Source of the DNA: Pusillibacter faecalis
GTDB taxonomy: Bacteria; Bacillota; Clostridia; Oscillospirales; Oscillospiraceae
Direction of reading: 5' to 3'
Assembly (NCBI RefSeq): GCF_018408705.1
Contig: NZ_AP023421.1
Coordinates: 124,001 to 188,000 of the forward strand
Length of the DNA: 64,000 nucleotides
The stretch's first letter is position 1. Each line of letters opens with the position of its first letter. The position numbers and the translations under genes are program-made. Shown here one piece after another: positions 42,112 to 51,887 of this stretch. The notes beneath the pieces are model-generated. The model made no database searches and was not told the DNA's origin. It saw nothing but the letters and a program-made list of their open reading frames with translations.

Positions 42112-44580
42112 ATGGAGACCGCAGTGATTGTGAAAGTTGCGGTCAGCGCCGCGCCCTATTCCATTGACAAGCCCTATGACTATTGGGTGCCGGAGCCTTT
42201 TTCGGATTCAGCGTTGCTGGGCGTCCGGGTAACAGTACCCTTTGGCCGTGGAAACCGTACCTCGGAAGGGATTATTTTAGCACGTGCTATTGGCATCAAG
42301 CGTAAAACGCTCAAGCCTATCAGTTCTCTGCTGGACCGAGAACCGGTACTGGATCAGGATGGAATTGCCCTGGCCATCTGGATGCGCCAGCGGTATTTCT
42401 GCACATTGTTTGAGGCTGTGAAGACGATCTTACCCGCAGGCCTTTGGTATCGTCTGCGGGAGGTTTGGAGGCTGAAAAATCCAGAACTGGACCGCCTGAG
42501 TGCGGATAGGATGTCATCCTCCATTCCGCGGGCATTTCCAATATTGGACATACTATATGCAGCAGGCGGCAGCGCAGATGCAGAAACACTGCGAGCGGCG
42601 TGCGGAGAACAGACTGACGCAGTTCTGCGGGCACTGCAGAAAGCGGAGGTTGTGGTATGTGAGACCGCTGCCAAGCGAAAGATCGGTGATAAGTCTCGCC
42701 GCATGGCAGAGCTCTCTATGAGTGCGGAAGAGGCGCTGGCCCTTGTGGAGCCAAGGCGGCGTTCAGCGCCGCAGCGTTATGAGGTAGTGCGTTTGTTGGC
42801 TGCGGCAGGAAGGACTTCCGCCGCAGATATCTGTTATTTTACAGGCGCTTCCATGCGTACGCTGAGAGGATTGGAAAAGGCCGGGATTCTGACCTTTTCC
42901 GAGGAGGAGCTTCTTCGCCTTCCCATTCAGCGACAGGTAGGACCCGCGCCGCCGATTGTCCTCAACCCGGAACAGCAGGCGGCGTTTGACACCCTGACAG
43001 CGTTGCTCTCATCAGGCCAGCCTGAGGCGGCGCTATTGCATGGTGTTACTGGCAGCGGCAAGACGCTTGTTTACCTGCGTTTGGTACAAGAGGTTTTGAG
43101 GAAAGGCCGCACCGCCATCGTGTTGGTGCCGGAAATCGTGTTGACGCCCCAGATGATGCGCAAGTTTTCTGCTTACTTGGGCGAGACAGTAGCCATGCTC
43201 CACAGTTCCCTTCGTATGGGAGAGCGTTATGACCAGTGGAAGCGGATTCGCCGTGGGGAGATCCGCGTGGTGCTGGGGACACGTTCGGCCATCTTCGCGC
43301 CGCTGAAAAATCTGGGCGTGGTGATCCTGGATGAGGAACAGGAGAGCAGCTATCAATCTGAGAATCCGCCGCGCTACCACGCACGGGAGATTGCAAAATT
43401 TCTCTGCGCACGAAATCAAGCACTGTTGGTGCTTGGCTCTGCTACGCCGGCGGTAGAGACAGCCTATGGAGCGGAGAGCGGGGCCTATCGCGAGGTGTTG
43501 CTTCGTCAACGCTATAATGCCAGGAGCCTTCCTCGGGTGACGGTAGCGGATCTGCGCCAGGATATCCGAAACGGAAGGGCCGGCATGATCGGTGAGATTT
43601 TGCAGGCAGAGCTGATAGAGAATCTAGAGCGGGGAGAGCAGAGCATTTTACTGCTCAACCGCCGGGGCAGCAGCCGGATGCTTTTGTGCGGAGAGTGCGG
43701 ACATGTACCGGAGTGTCCGCGGTGCAGCGTACCGCTGACTTATCACTCCGCCAATGGACGGCTGATGTGCCACTACTGCGGCCATTCCGAGCGGGCGCCG
43801 GAGTCCTGTCCGGCCTGTGGTGGCAGGATGAAGCAGATTGGCGCTGGCACCCAGAAAGTGGAGGAAGAGCTCCATGAGCTCTTACCGGGTGTCGGTGTTT
43901 TGCGGATGGATGCCGACACCGTTTCCAACGGACATGAAATGATCTTGAATCGATTTGAGCAGGAACACGTTCCGATTCTCCTGGGTACTCAGATGGTGGC
44001 CAAGGGATTGGATTTTGAGGATGTGACGCTGGTAGGCGTGCTCTCTGCGGACATTTCCCTTTATATGGACCACTACCGGGCTGCGGAGCGGACTTTTAAT
44101 CTGCTGACCCAGGTGGTGGGACGGGCCGGCCGGGGCAGCCGGCCCGGGCGCGCGGTTATTCAAACCTATACACCGGACAACGAAGTGATTCAAAGCGCGG
44201 CCCGGCAGGACTACAAGAGCTTTTATCAAAGTGAGCTTCGCATGCGGCGCATGCGGCGTTATCCGCCCTTTGCAGATCTTTTTACCTTTACGGTTTCAGG
44301 ACCGGAGGAGGGGAACGTACTGCGTGCAGCCATAGGCGTTCGAGAGGCATTGCGTCAAATTTGCCGCCTGCCGGAGTTGGCGGCTGACGAGCCGGAGGTA
44401 CTGGGTCCCGCCCCGGCGCCGGTGTTGAAAGTCAACAACCGCTACCGCTATCGCATTTTACTGATCGGCCGAAATAACCGGCAAACGCGGGAGCAGGTGA
44501 GCTGGCTTTTGAAGCGGTTTGCCGGAGACCGCGCAAACCGCGGAACCAATTTATTTGTGGACTGCAATCCCCTGGAATAA
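42112..44580 (+). CDS. priA: Primosomal replication restart helicase PriA
   Basis: An 822-residue 3'-5' helicase that reloads the replisome at stalled forks. The N-terminal DNA-binding domain is residues 1-110 (DKPYDYWVPEP); Walker A GVTGSGKT is at about 311-318 and DEEQ at about 407-410, followed by ESSYQSENPPRYHAREIA. Two zinc-binding clusters (CGECGHVPECPRCSVPL, CHYCGH, CPACGG) lie at about 526-570. Motifs V and VI (GTQMVAKGLDFEDV, QVVGRAGRG) are present. Complete. Confidence 0.97.
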   Translation: METAVIVKVAVSAAPYSIDKPYDYWVPEPFSDSALLGVRVTVPFGRGNRTSEGIILARAIGIKRKTLKPISSLLDREPVLDQDGIALAIWMRQRYFCTLFEAVKTILPAGLWYRLREVWRLKNPELDRLSADRMSSSIPRAFPILDILYAAGGSADAETLRAACGEQTDAVLRALQKAEVVVCETAAKRKIGDKSRRMAELSMSAEEALALVEPRRRSAPQRYEVVRLLAAAGRTSAADICYFTGASMRTLRGLEKAGILTFSEEELLRLPIQRQVGPAPPIVLNPEQQAAFDTLTALLSSGQPEAALLHGVTGSGKTLVYLRLVQEVLRKGRTAIVLVPEIVLTPQMMRKFSAYLGETVAMLHSSLRMGERYDQWKRIRRGEIRVVLGTRSAIFAPLKNLGVVILDEEQESSYQSENPPRYHAREIAKFLCARNQALLVLGSATPAVETAYGAESGAYREVLLRQRYNARSLPRVTVADLRQDIRNGRAGMIGEILQAELIENLERGEQSILLLNRRGSSRMLLCGECGHVPECPRCSVPLTYHSANGRLMCHYCGHSERAPESCPACGGRMKQIGAGTQKVEEELHELLPGVGVLRMDADTVSNGHEMILNRFEQEHVPILLGTQMVAKGLDFEDVTLVGVLSADISLYMDHYRAAERTFNLLTQVVGRAGRGSRPGRAVIQTYTPDNEVIQSAARQDYKSFYQSELRMRRMRRYPPFADLFTFTVSGPEEGNVLRAAIGVREALRQICRLPELAADEPEVLGPAPAPVLKVNNRYRYRILLIGRNNRQTREQVSWLLKRFAGDRANRGTNLFVDCNPLE

Positions 44581-44631
44581 GAGAACATGTATCAGAACAT
44601 GGGTTGCGGGATCAAGGAGGTATCGAAAAAA

Positions 44632-45135
44632 ATGGCATTGCGGAAAATTGTAGAACAGGGTGAGGAGTGTCTGACCAAGGTCTGCCGCCCTGTGGAGGCG
44701 TTTAACCGCCGCCTGCATGACCTATTGGACGACATGGCGGAGACCCTGCAGAATGCCAATGGTGCCGGTCTGGCGGCACCGCAGGTGGGTGTGCTGCGGC
44801 GGGCCTGCCTGGTTCTGGATGAAAAGACGGAGCAGTATCTGGAGCTGGTTAATCCGGTGATCATCCAGCAAAGCGGTGAGCAGACCGGTCTGGAGGGCTG
44901 CCTGAGTGTTCCCGGTAAATGGGGCATTGTCACGCGTCCCAACCATGTGCGGGTACGGGCTCAGGACCGGAATGGCAAGTGGTTTGAGGTCGAAGGAGAG
45001 GGGTTGACCGCCCGAGCCTTCTGCCATGAGATTGAGCATCTGGATGGCCACCTGTATACCGAGCATATTGATCACTTCCTCACTGAAGAGGAACTCAGAG
45101 ATTATCTGGAGGCCGAGGAGCAGGAGGCAGAGTAA
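44632..45135 (+). CDS. def: Peptide deformylase
   Basis: A 167-residue iron/zinc enzyme removing the formyl group from new proteins. Motif 1 GAGLAAPQVG (about 44-53), motif 2 EGCLSVP, motif 3 HEIEHLDGHLY (H133, E134, H137). ATG 44632 follows AAGGAGGT (44614-44621). It directly precedes fmt, which adds the same formyl group: a classic pair. Confidence 0.97.
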   Translation: MALRKIVEQGEECLTKVCRPVEAFNRRLHDLLDDMAETLQNANGAGLAAPQVGVLRRACLVLDEKTEQYLELVNPVIIQQSGEQTGLEGCLSVPGKWGIVTRPNHVRVRAQDRNGKWFEVEGEGLTARAFCHEIEHLDGHLYTEHIDHFLTEEELRDYLEAEEQEAE

Positions 45136-46056
45136 ATGCGGATTCTATTTATGGGAACACCGGAGTTCGCGGTGGCTTCTTTGCGGCGGCTGGTAGAGGA
45201 CGGGCATGAGATCTGCGGCGTTTTCACTCAGCCGGACAAGCCTAAAAACCGGGGACACAAACTGATGCAGCCGCCTGTTAAGGAATATGCCTTAACAAAA
45301 GGTTTAGCGGTTTATCAGCCGCTTCAGGTGCGGGACGCGGACACATTAGAGCTGGTTCAATCTCTTTCTCCGGATTTGATTGTCGTGGCAGCCTATGGCA
45401 AGGTTCTTCCTGAGGAAATTTTGGACACGCCGCAATATGGCTCCATCAATGTCCATTCCTCCCTTTTGCCTAAGTACCGGGGCGCGGCACCCATTAACTG
45501 GGCGATCTTAAACGGCGAGACGGAGACCGGGGTTTCCATCATGTATATGGCAAAGGAACTGGATGCCGGTGATATCATTTTGCAAAAGACTACCGCCATT
45601 AGAGAGACCGAGAATGCCCAGGAGCTGACAGAGCGTCTAGCAGAGCTTGGCGCGCAGGCTCTTTCGCAGGCAGTCACGGAGCTGACAGAAGGCAAGGCTG
45701 TTCGTACACCGCAGGCGGCAGAGAAGGCGACTTACGCGGCAATGCTCTCCAGGGAAATGTCCACGATTGACTGGAACCGCTCTGCTCATGAGATCAGCTG
45801 CCAGGTGCGGGGGCTGATCCCCTGGCCCTGTGCCAGCACCGATGTGATTCATGGAGAGATGATGAAGCTCTATGCTGTCTTAGAAGCCGGAGAAGCTACA
45901 GATGCTGCTCCCGGAGAGATTGTAGCGGCTGGTAAGCAGGGGATTGAGATTGCCTGCGGAGATGGCAAGCGCCTGCGCATCCTAGAGCTGCAGGCCCAGG
46001 GTGGTAAGCGGATGAGTGCCGCGGCATACCTTTTGGGCCACCCAATTCAATGCTGA
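45136..46056 (+). CDS. fmt: Methionyl-tRNA formyltransferase
   Basis: A 306-residue enzyme that formylates initiator Met-tRNA using 10-formyl-THF. MGTPEFAVASLRRL at the start, then NVHSSLLPKYRGAAPINWAI (about residues 108-127) with catalytic N and H, and the C-terminal OB-like domain. ATG begins one base after the def stop, so it is coupled to def. Confidence 0.97.
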   Translation: MRILFMGTPEFAVASLRRLVEDGHEICGVFTQPDKPKNRGHKLMQPPVKEYALTKGLAVYQPLQVRDADTLELVQSLSPDLIVVAAYGKVLPEEILDTPQYGSINVHSSLLPKYRGAAPINWAILNGETETGVSIMYMAKELDAGDIILQKTTAIRETENAQELTERLAELGAQALSQAVTELTEGKAVRTPQAAEKATYAAMLSREMSTIDWNRSAHEISCQVRGLIPWPCASTDVIHGEMMKLYAVLEAGEATDAAPGEIVAAGKQGIEIACGDGKRLRILELQAQGGKRMSAAAYLLGHPIQC

Positions 46057-46069
46057 GTGAGGAGAACGT

Positions 46070-46798
46070 ATGCCTTATTCTTATTACGGATATGGAGATT
46101 TTCTGGCCAACAATATCTATGTGATTCTGCTGATCCCGGTGCTTCTGCTCTCCGTTTGGGCGCAGGCCCAGGTCAGCGGAAGCTTCCGGCGATACAGCCG
46201 CGTTGCCAACCGCCGTCATCTGACAGGCGCACAAGCGGCCGAGGCGGTTCTGCGCTCACATGGTATCTATGATGTGCCTGTGCGGTCCTGCCGGGGAAAT
46301 CTGACCGATCACTATGATCCCAGAGATAACACCATTTACCTCTCAGAAAATGTCTACGCCGCGTCAACTGTGGCTGCCGTGGGGGTGGCTTGTCATGAGG
46401 CGGGGCATGCGGTACAATATGCCGTGGGCTATGGGCCGATCAAGGTGCGCAGTGCCATCATTCCGGTCACACAGTTCGGGTCCAGATTTTCCTTTGTGCT
46501 GCTGCTGATTGGGTTGCTCTTGTACAGCCAGCCATTGTTTTTGGTTGGAATTCTCCTGTTTTCCCTGACTACGGTTTTTCAATTGGTGACGTTGCCTGTG
46601 GAGTTCAACGCATCTCATCGGGCATTGGAGACGATTGAAGGACAGGGACTGCTGGACGGTGAGGAGCTGGATGGGGCTAAAAAGGTTCTGAGGGCGGCGG
46701 CAATGACCTATGTGGCAGCATTGCTGATGTCTGCGTTGCAGCTTTTGCGATATGTGTTGATTTTCTTGGGACGAGACCGTCGTGGGGGGCGGGACTGA
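46070..46798 (+). CDS. YugP family zinc metallopeptidase
   Basis: A 242-residue membrane peptidase. An N-terminal helix (residues 15-30), zinc motif HEAGH in GVACHEAGHAVQYA at about 110-114, a pair of helices (about 130-175), and VEFNASHRAL with a further conserved region. The family is widespread next to fmt and rsmB in Firmicutes; its substrate is unknown. GAGGAG precedes ATG 46070. It shares one base with the rsmB start. Confidence 0.9.
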   Translation: MPYSYYGYGDFLANNIYVILLIPVLLLSVWAQAQVSGSFRRYSRVANRRHLTGAQAAEAVLRSHGIYDVPVRSCRGNLTDHYDPRDNTIYLSENVYAASTVAAVGVACHEAGHAVQYAVGYGPIKVRSAIIPVTQFGSRFSFVLLLIGLLLYSQPLFLVGILLFSLTTVFQLVTLPVEFNASHRALETIEGQGLLDGEELDGAKKVLRAAAMTYVAALLMSALQLLRYVLIFLGRDRRGGRD

Positions 46799-48117
46799 TG
46801 AGCAGAGAGACTGCTTTGCGGGTTCTCATCGCCTGTCGGACCAACGGCGCCTGGGCGGACGCAGCGTTACAGGCGCAGATCAAAAGAGCGGCGCTGAGCC
46901 GGAGAGATGCGGCGCTATGCAGCCGTTTGGTCTACGGGGTTTTGCAGAATCAGCTTTTGCTGGACTTTTATATCGGCACATACTGTTCCCAAAGGCCGGA
47001 CCATCTACAGCCGCCTCTGCAGGACATCCTGCGGCTGGGGGCCTATCAGATCTTGTACCTGGAAAAGGTACCGGACAGCGCCGCTGTCAATAGCTCTGTG
47101 GAGCTGGCCAAGCATATGAAGCGGGGACAGGCTGCGGGACTTGTGAATGCAGTGCTGCGGAAGCTCTCACAAAATAAGGACCGTCTTCCCGCTATCCCGG
47201 ATCAGGACGAGGCTAAGTATCTCTCCATCCGATACAGCCATCCCAAGTGGCTGGTAAAGCGGCTGCTGCCCATTCTGGGGCGGACAGAGACGGAGGTGTT
47301 TCTTGCCTGCGGCAATACACAGCCTCCGATTACCGCACAGATCAACACCTGCCGTACCACGGCGGAGCGTACTGCAGAGGCTTTAGCCGTGGAAGGCGTG
47401 AGAGCGGAGGCGCACCCCTGGATGCCGGCATGCCTGCTGCTCTCCGGAACCGGAGACCTGGAGCACGTGGAGGCTTTTCAAAGCGGAAGCTTTTATATTC
47501 AGGACCCGGCTGCAAGGCTTTCTGTTATGGCCTCCGGAATCAAGCCGGGAGAACGGATGCTGGATGTATGCGCCGCGCCGGGCGGTAAGTCCTTTGCTGC
47601 TGCCATTCAAATGGGGGATCGAGGGACGGTGCTTGCCTGCGACATCCATCAAAATAAGCTGAAGCGCATTCATGACGGCGCAGCGCGGCTGGGGCTTCAA
47701 TCCATTGAGACCACAGCGGTTGATGGAAGAATCTTCCGTGCGGAGTGGGAAGGGCGGTTTGATCTGGTGCTGGTGGATGCGCCCTGCTCGGGCCTTGGCA
47801 TCATTCGGAAAAAGCCGGATATCCGGTATAAGAAGCTGGACAGTCTTTTCGCCATGCCGGTGATCCAGCGGGCCATTTTAGACAACGCCGCCCGTTATGT
47901 GCGTCCGGGAGGGACGTTGCTCTATTCCACTTGTACTATTCTGCCAGAGGAGAATGAAGAGGTGAGCGATGGATTTTTGTCGGAGCACCCGGAATTTCTG
48001 ATGACACCTTTCACACTGCCGGAGCCAATCGGAACGTGCAACGGCCGCATGACGTTGTGGCCGCATCGCCACCAGACCGATGGCTTTTACATCTGCCGCA
48101 TGACGCGGCGTCCTTGA
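46798..48117 (+). CDS. rsmB: 16S rRNA (cytosine-967-C5) methyltransferase
   Basis: A 439-residue enzyme with an N-terminal NusB-like domain (about 1-140) and a Rossmann methyltransferase domain. SAM motif LDVCAAPGGKSFAAA (about 256-270), DAPCSGLGIIRKKPD with one conserved cysteine, and YSTCTILPEENE with the catalytic cysteine. Complete. rlmN follows by 9 bases. Confidence 0.95.
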   Translation: MSRETALRVLIACRTNGAWADAALQAQIKRAALSRRDAALCSRLVYGVLQNQLLLDFYIGTYCSQRPDHLQPPLQDILRLGAYQILYLEKVPDSAAVNSSVELAKHMKRGQAAGLVNAVLRKLSQNKDRLPAIPDQDEAKYLSIRYSHPKWLVKRLLPILGRTETEVFLACGNTQPPITAQINTCRTTAERTAEALAVEGVRAEAHPWMPACLLLSGTGDLEHVEAFQSGSFYIQDPAARLSVMASGIKPGERMLDVCAAPGGKSFAAAIQMGDRGTVLACDIHQNKLKRIHDGAARLGLQSIETTAVDGRIFRAEWEGRFDLVLVDAPCSGLGIIRKKPDIRYKKLDSLFAMPVIQRAILDNAARYVRPGGTLLYSTCTILPEENEEVSDGFLSEHPEFLMTPFTLPEPIGTCNGRMTLWPHRHQTDGFYICRMTRRP

Positions 48118-48126
48118 GGACTTTGT

Positions 48127-49182
48127 ATGATTGATTTAAAATCCATGACACTGGAGGAACTCAGCGGATTTCTCCGTTCTATGGGAGAGCCGGCCTTTCG
48201 CGGACGGCAGGTATTCACTTGGCTGCATAAAGGTGTCTCCTCTTTTGATGAGATGAGCAACCTCTCCAAGGCCCTGCGGGAAAAGCTGAAAGAGCAGTGC
48301 ATTCTCACAGTTCCCCGGGTGGCGAAAAAGCAGGTATCCGCCCGGGACGGAACGATCAAATATCTGTGGCAGATGGCGGATGGCAACTGTGTGGAGTCCG
48401 TGCTGATGCGCTACCACCATGGAAATACGGTATGCATCTCTTCTCAGGTGGGCTGCCGGATGGGCTGTGCCTTCTGTGCATCCACAATTGCTGGAAAGGT
48501 AAGAAACTTGACACCTGCTGAGATGCTAGATCAGGTGCTGTTTACCCAACAGGATTCTGGAGCAGAGGTCTCTAACATTGTACTGATGGGCATTGGAGAG
48601 CCGATGGATAATCTGGACAACGTTCTGCGGTTTTTGGAGCTGGTGAATCATCCGGACGGTATAAACATTGGTATGCGTCATATCTCCCTGTCCACCTGCG
48701 GTGTGATTCCGGGGATCGCACGCCTTGCAGAGCTGGGGCTGCAGCTGACTCTGAGCATCTCACTCCACGCGCCGGACAGCGAAACCCGCTCGAAAATTAT
48801 GCCAGTGAACCGGGCCTATGATGTGGAGGCGCTGTTTGCCGCCTGCCACGAGTATTTCCGGAAAACCGGACGGCGTATTTCCTTTGAGTATGCCATGATT
48901 GACGGCGTCAATGACCATGACTGGCAGGCGGATCTGATTGCAAAGAGGCTTCGCGGCATGCCGGGACATGTGAATTTAATCCCGCTCAACGAGGTGACGG
49001 AGAGTCCCTTCCGCCCCTCACGAAGAATGGCGGCATTTCAAAAGCAACTAGAGGCGCAGGGGATCACCGCCACAGTACGGCGTAGTTTAGGCGGCGATAT
49101 CGACGCCTCCTGCGGCCAGCTCCGCCGGAGAGCGATGGAAGAAGAGAAGAAAGGGGAGCAAGGATGCAAGTTTGGGGTGTGA
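48127..49182 (+). CDS. rlmN: Dual-specificity 23S rRNA/tRNA methyltransferase RlmN
   Basis: A 351-residue radical SAM enzyme that methylates C2 of A2503 in 23S rRNA and A37 in some tRNAs. The iron-sulfur motif CX3CX2C is C110, C114, C117 (GCRMGCAFC); GIGEPMDNLDN binds SAM, and the resolving cysteine lies near the end (ASCGQLRRRA). It overlaps prpC by 19 bases. Confidence 0.97.
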   Translation: MIDLKSMTLEELSGFLRSMGEPAFRGRQVFTWLHKGVSSFDEMSNLSKALREKLKEQCILTVPRVAKKQVSARDGTIKYLWQMADGNCVESVLMRYHHGNTVCISSQVGCRMGCAFCASTIAGKVRNLTPAEMLDQVLFTQQDSGAEVSNIVLMGIGEPMDNLDNVLRFLELVNHPDGINIGMRHISLSTCGVIPGIARLAELGLQLTLSISLHAPDSETRSKIMPVNRAYDVEALFAACHEYFRKTGRRISFEYAMIDGVNDHDWQADLIAKRLRGMPGHVNLIPLNEVTESPFRPSRRMAAFQKQLEAQGITATVRRSLGGDIDASCGQLRRRAMEEEKKGEQGCKFGV

Positions 49183-49895
49183 CGGATATCGGCCTGGTTC
49201 GTAAGGAAAATCAGGACGCGTATCTGGTCCGCGAGAGCGGAGGCCATACCATCTGTGTGGTTTGTGATGGAATGGGCGGCGCGGCGGGCGGCCGCCTGGC
49301 CAGCCAGATCGCCACGGAGACCTTTGTAGATGAGCTGGAGCGGCTGCTGGCACCAGGCATGGAGCCGGAACAGCTGCTATCTGTCTCTGCCCGGGCCGTT
49401 TTCGCAGCAAACCAGGCGGTTCGGGAGGCTGCGGCAGAGTCGGAAGCTTACCAGAACATGGGGACCACACTGGTGGCCGCCGTGTCCTATGCAGGCGGTA
49501 CGGTTGTCACCAACGTAGGAGACAGCCGGGCCTACCATGTTACTAGGGAGGGCATTACCCGCGTCACGAAGGACCACTCTCTGGTGGAGCGCATGGTGGA
49601 CCGGGGAGATATTACCGCCGAGGAGGCCCGCCGCCATCCCAGCCGCAATCTGATTACCCGGGCGCTGGGACCAGACGCGGATGCCCAATGTGATGGCTAC
49701 ATCTGCCCCATGGAGTCGGGCGAGTACCTTTTGCTGTGTACAGATGGCCTGGTCAACACAGTAACCGATCAAGAGATGCTCTTCGAAGTGATCCACGGCG
49801 CGGAGCCGGACACCAGCTTGGACCGGATGCTGGAGATCGCCAAAAAGCAGGGCGCACCGGACAATGTGACGGCTGTGCTGATGCGCAAGCTGTAA
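49164..49895 (+). CDS. prpC: PP2C-type serine/threonine phosphatase
   Basis: A 243-residue Stp1/PrpC phosphatase, the counterpart of PrkC. Metal-binding aspartates lie in DIGLVRKENQDAY (residues 7-19), VCDGMGGAAGG (about 32-42), VGDSRAYHV and CTDGLVN. ATG 49164 lies inside rlmN, with AAGGGGAGCAAGG just before. prkC follows 16 bases later. Confidence 0.95.
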   Translation: MQVWGVTDIGLVRKENQDAYLVRESGGHTICVVCDGMGGAAGGRLASQIATETFVDELERLLAPGMEPEQLLSVSARAVFAANQAVREAAAESEAYQNMGTTLVAAVSYAGGTVVTNVGDSRAYHVTREGITRVTKDHSLVERMVDRGDITAEEARRHPSRNLITRALGPDADAQCDGYICPMESGEYLLLCTDGLVNTVTDQEMLFEVIHGAEPDTSLDRMLEIAKKQGAPDNVTAVLMRKL

Positions 49896-49910
49896 GAGAG
49901 GAGGAGAGCC

Positions 49911-51887
49911 ATGGATCAGTACATTGGAAAAATGCTGGATAACCGCTATGAAATCCTTGAGCGTATTGGGACTGGAGGCATGGCAGTGGTCTACAAGGCC
50001 AAGTGTCATCGGCTGAACCGGCTGGTTGCAGTGAAGATTTTGAAATCGGACCTGGCCCAAGATGAGGATTTCCGCCGCCGCTTCAACGCGGAATCCCAGG
50101 CGGTTGCGCAGCTCTCTCATCCCAACATCGTCTCCGTCTACGATGTCTCCCGCGGCGGCGATACCGAGTATATTGTCATGGAACTCATTGACGGCATCAC
50201 ACTGAAGCAGTATATGGAAAAGCGCGGCCAGCTCAACTGGCGGGAGACGCTGCATTTTATCACTCAGATCATGCGGGGACTCTCTCACGCCCACAGCCGG
50301 GGCATTGTCCACCGGGACATCAAGCCCCAGAACATCATGGTTCTGCGAGACGGCAGTGTGAAGGTGGCTGATTTCGGCATCGCGTGTTTGGAAAATGCCG
50401 CTCAGACCCTGACCCAGGAGGCGTTGGGCTCTGTCCATTATATCTCGCCGGAGCAAGCCAGAGGCGACCGGATCGACGCCCGCAGCGACATTTATTCTGC
50501 CGGCGTGGTGCTCTATGAGATGTTGACGGGCCGGCTGCCCTTTGAGGGAGACTCCGCTGTTTCCGTGGCTATCCAGCATCTCAGCTCCATCCCTCTGGCG
50601 CCCCGGGAGATTAATAAGGACATCCCCGAACAGCTGGAGTTGATCTGCATGAAGGCCATGGCGCCGGATCTGGAGCGGCGCTATCACGATGCGGAGGCCA
50701 TGATTGCCGATTTGGAGGCGTTTCGGAAGAATCCAGGTGTAAACCTGGACTTTGAGCTCTCTGACCTGCGGCCGGAGGACGCGGACGAGCCAACGCAGGC
50801 GTTGCGCACCTCCGCTGTTCGCAGCGGCGCGGCTGCCGTGCATCGGTCAGCTCCTCCCCGGGAGCGCCGCCGGGAGTATGACGACTATGAGGAGCCGCCC
50901 CACCGCAGCAAAAAACAGACGGCACTGATTGCACTTGCCGCAGTCCTGGCCACTGTCCTGGCCGTCACATTGATCCGCTCTATCCTGGGGTCCTTTACCG
51001 GAGTGACGGACCAATATGAGGTCCAGAATCTGGTGGGGTTGACAGTGCGTGAGGCCCAGGAAAAGGAAGGCGTCAAGGATATCTTTGAGGTCCGGGAGGT
51101 GGGCAGCGAATTCAGCGCGGAGTATGATGCAGGACTGATTGTCCGGCAATCTCCCGATGCAGGAGAACAACGCAAGGGAGAGGGCTTGGTGATTGAGGTA
51201 TGGGTCAGCGCCGGCGAGGACGTGGGTGCCATGATCGACGTGACGGGAAAAACGGAGGCCGAGGCGAGAATCGCGCTGCGAGAGCTGAAGGACCAATATG
51301 ACCTGACCATTGAGGCACTGGAAGAGGACCAGAAATACGACGATATGGATGCCGGAAAGGTCATCTCCACGACTCCCGCAGAGGGAGAACCTCTCAAGGA
51401 GGGAGATACCGTGTATCTGGTCCTCAGCAAAGGCCCTGAGCCGGTCACAGTTCCTGTGCTGACAGGATTGGACATTGAGACAGTACTGGCCCAGGCAGAC
51501 CAGGTGGGACTTCACTATACTGTGACAGAGGAGTACAATGAACAGGCCAAGGGTATCATCCTGGATCAGGATCCGGTTGCCAAAACCGAGGTTCCCAAGG
51601 GGTCCGAGGTGAAGCTAGTGGTCAGCAAGGGACCTGAGAACTCTGACGGCGGCAATTCTTGGTCTCCGGGGACGGATATTGTGAACTTCCCCCTGCCCAG
51701 CAACAAGGCGGAGGGCTATTTGAAGGTGTTCCAGGATGGCGGTCTGATTTTCCAGGGGACCGTGGACTGTACCTTGGGAAATTATTCTCGGGAAATCTCG
51801 GCCAGCGGTGAGACCCATATTGTGGCCTATCTGGACGATGAAGTGATCTATGACAAGATCATCACGATTGACCCCTATTATGACTGA
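49911..51887 (+). CDS. prkC: PASTA-domain serine/threonine kinase PrkC
   Basis: A 658-residue membrane kinase that senses muropeptides or lipid II and, in Bacillus, triggers spore germination. Kinase domain about 10-270: glycine loop IGTGGMAVVYKA, K42 in VAVKIL, HRDIKPQN (D136), DFG and SPEQARGDR. A membrane helix at about 338-360 is followed by three PASTA repeats (near 372, 443 and 516) and an extra beta-rich C-terminal domain after 590. GAGGAGAGCC precedes ATG 49911. It overlaps rsgA by 8 bases. Confidence 0.96.
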   Translation: MDQYIGKMLDNRYEILERIGTGGMAVVYKAKCHRLNRLVAVKILKSDLAQDEDFRRRFNAESQAVAQLSHPNIVSVYDVSRGGDTEYIVMELIDGITLKQYMEKRGQLNWRETLHFITQIMRGLSHAHSRGIVHRDIKPQNIMVLRDGSVKVADFGIACLENAAQTLTQEALGSVHYISPEQARGDRIDARSDIYSAGVVLYEMLTGRLPFEGDSAVSVAIQHLSSIPLAPREINKDIPEQLELICMKAMAPDLERRYHDAEAMIADLEAFRKNPGVNLDFELSDLRPEDADEPTQALRTSAVRSGAAAVHRSAPPRERRREYDDYEEPPHRSKKQTALIALAAVLATVLAVTLIRSILGSFTGVTDQYEVQNLVGLTVREAQEKEGVKDIFEVREVGSEFSAEYDAGLIVRQSPDAGEQRKGEGLVIEVWVSAGEDVGAMIDVTGKTEAEARIALRELKDQYDLTIEALEEDQKYDDMDAGKVISTTPAEGEPLKEGDTVYLVLSKGPEPVTVPVLTGLDIETVLAQADQVGLHYTVTEEYNEQAKGIILDQDPVAKTEVPKGSEVKLVVSKGPENSDGGNSWSPGTDIVNFPLPSNKAEGYLKVFQDGGLIFQGTVDCTLGNYSREISASGETHIVAYLDDEVIYDKIITIDPYYD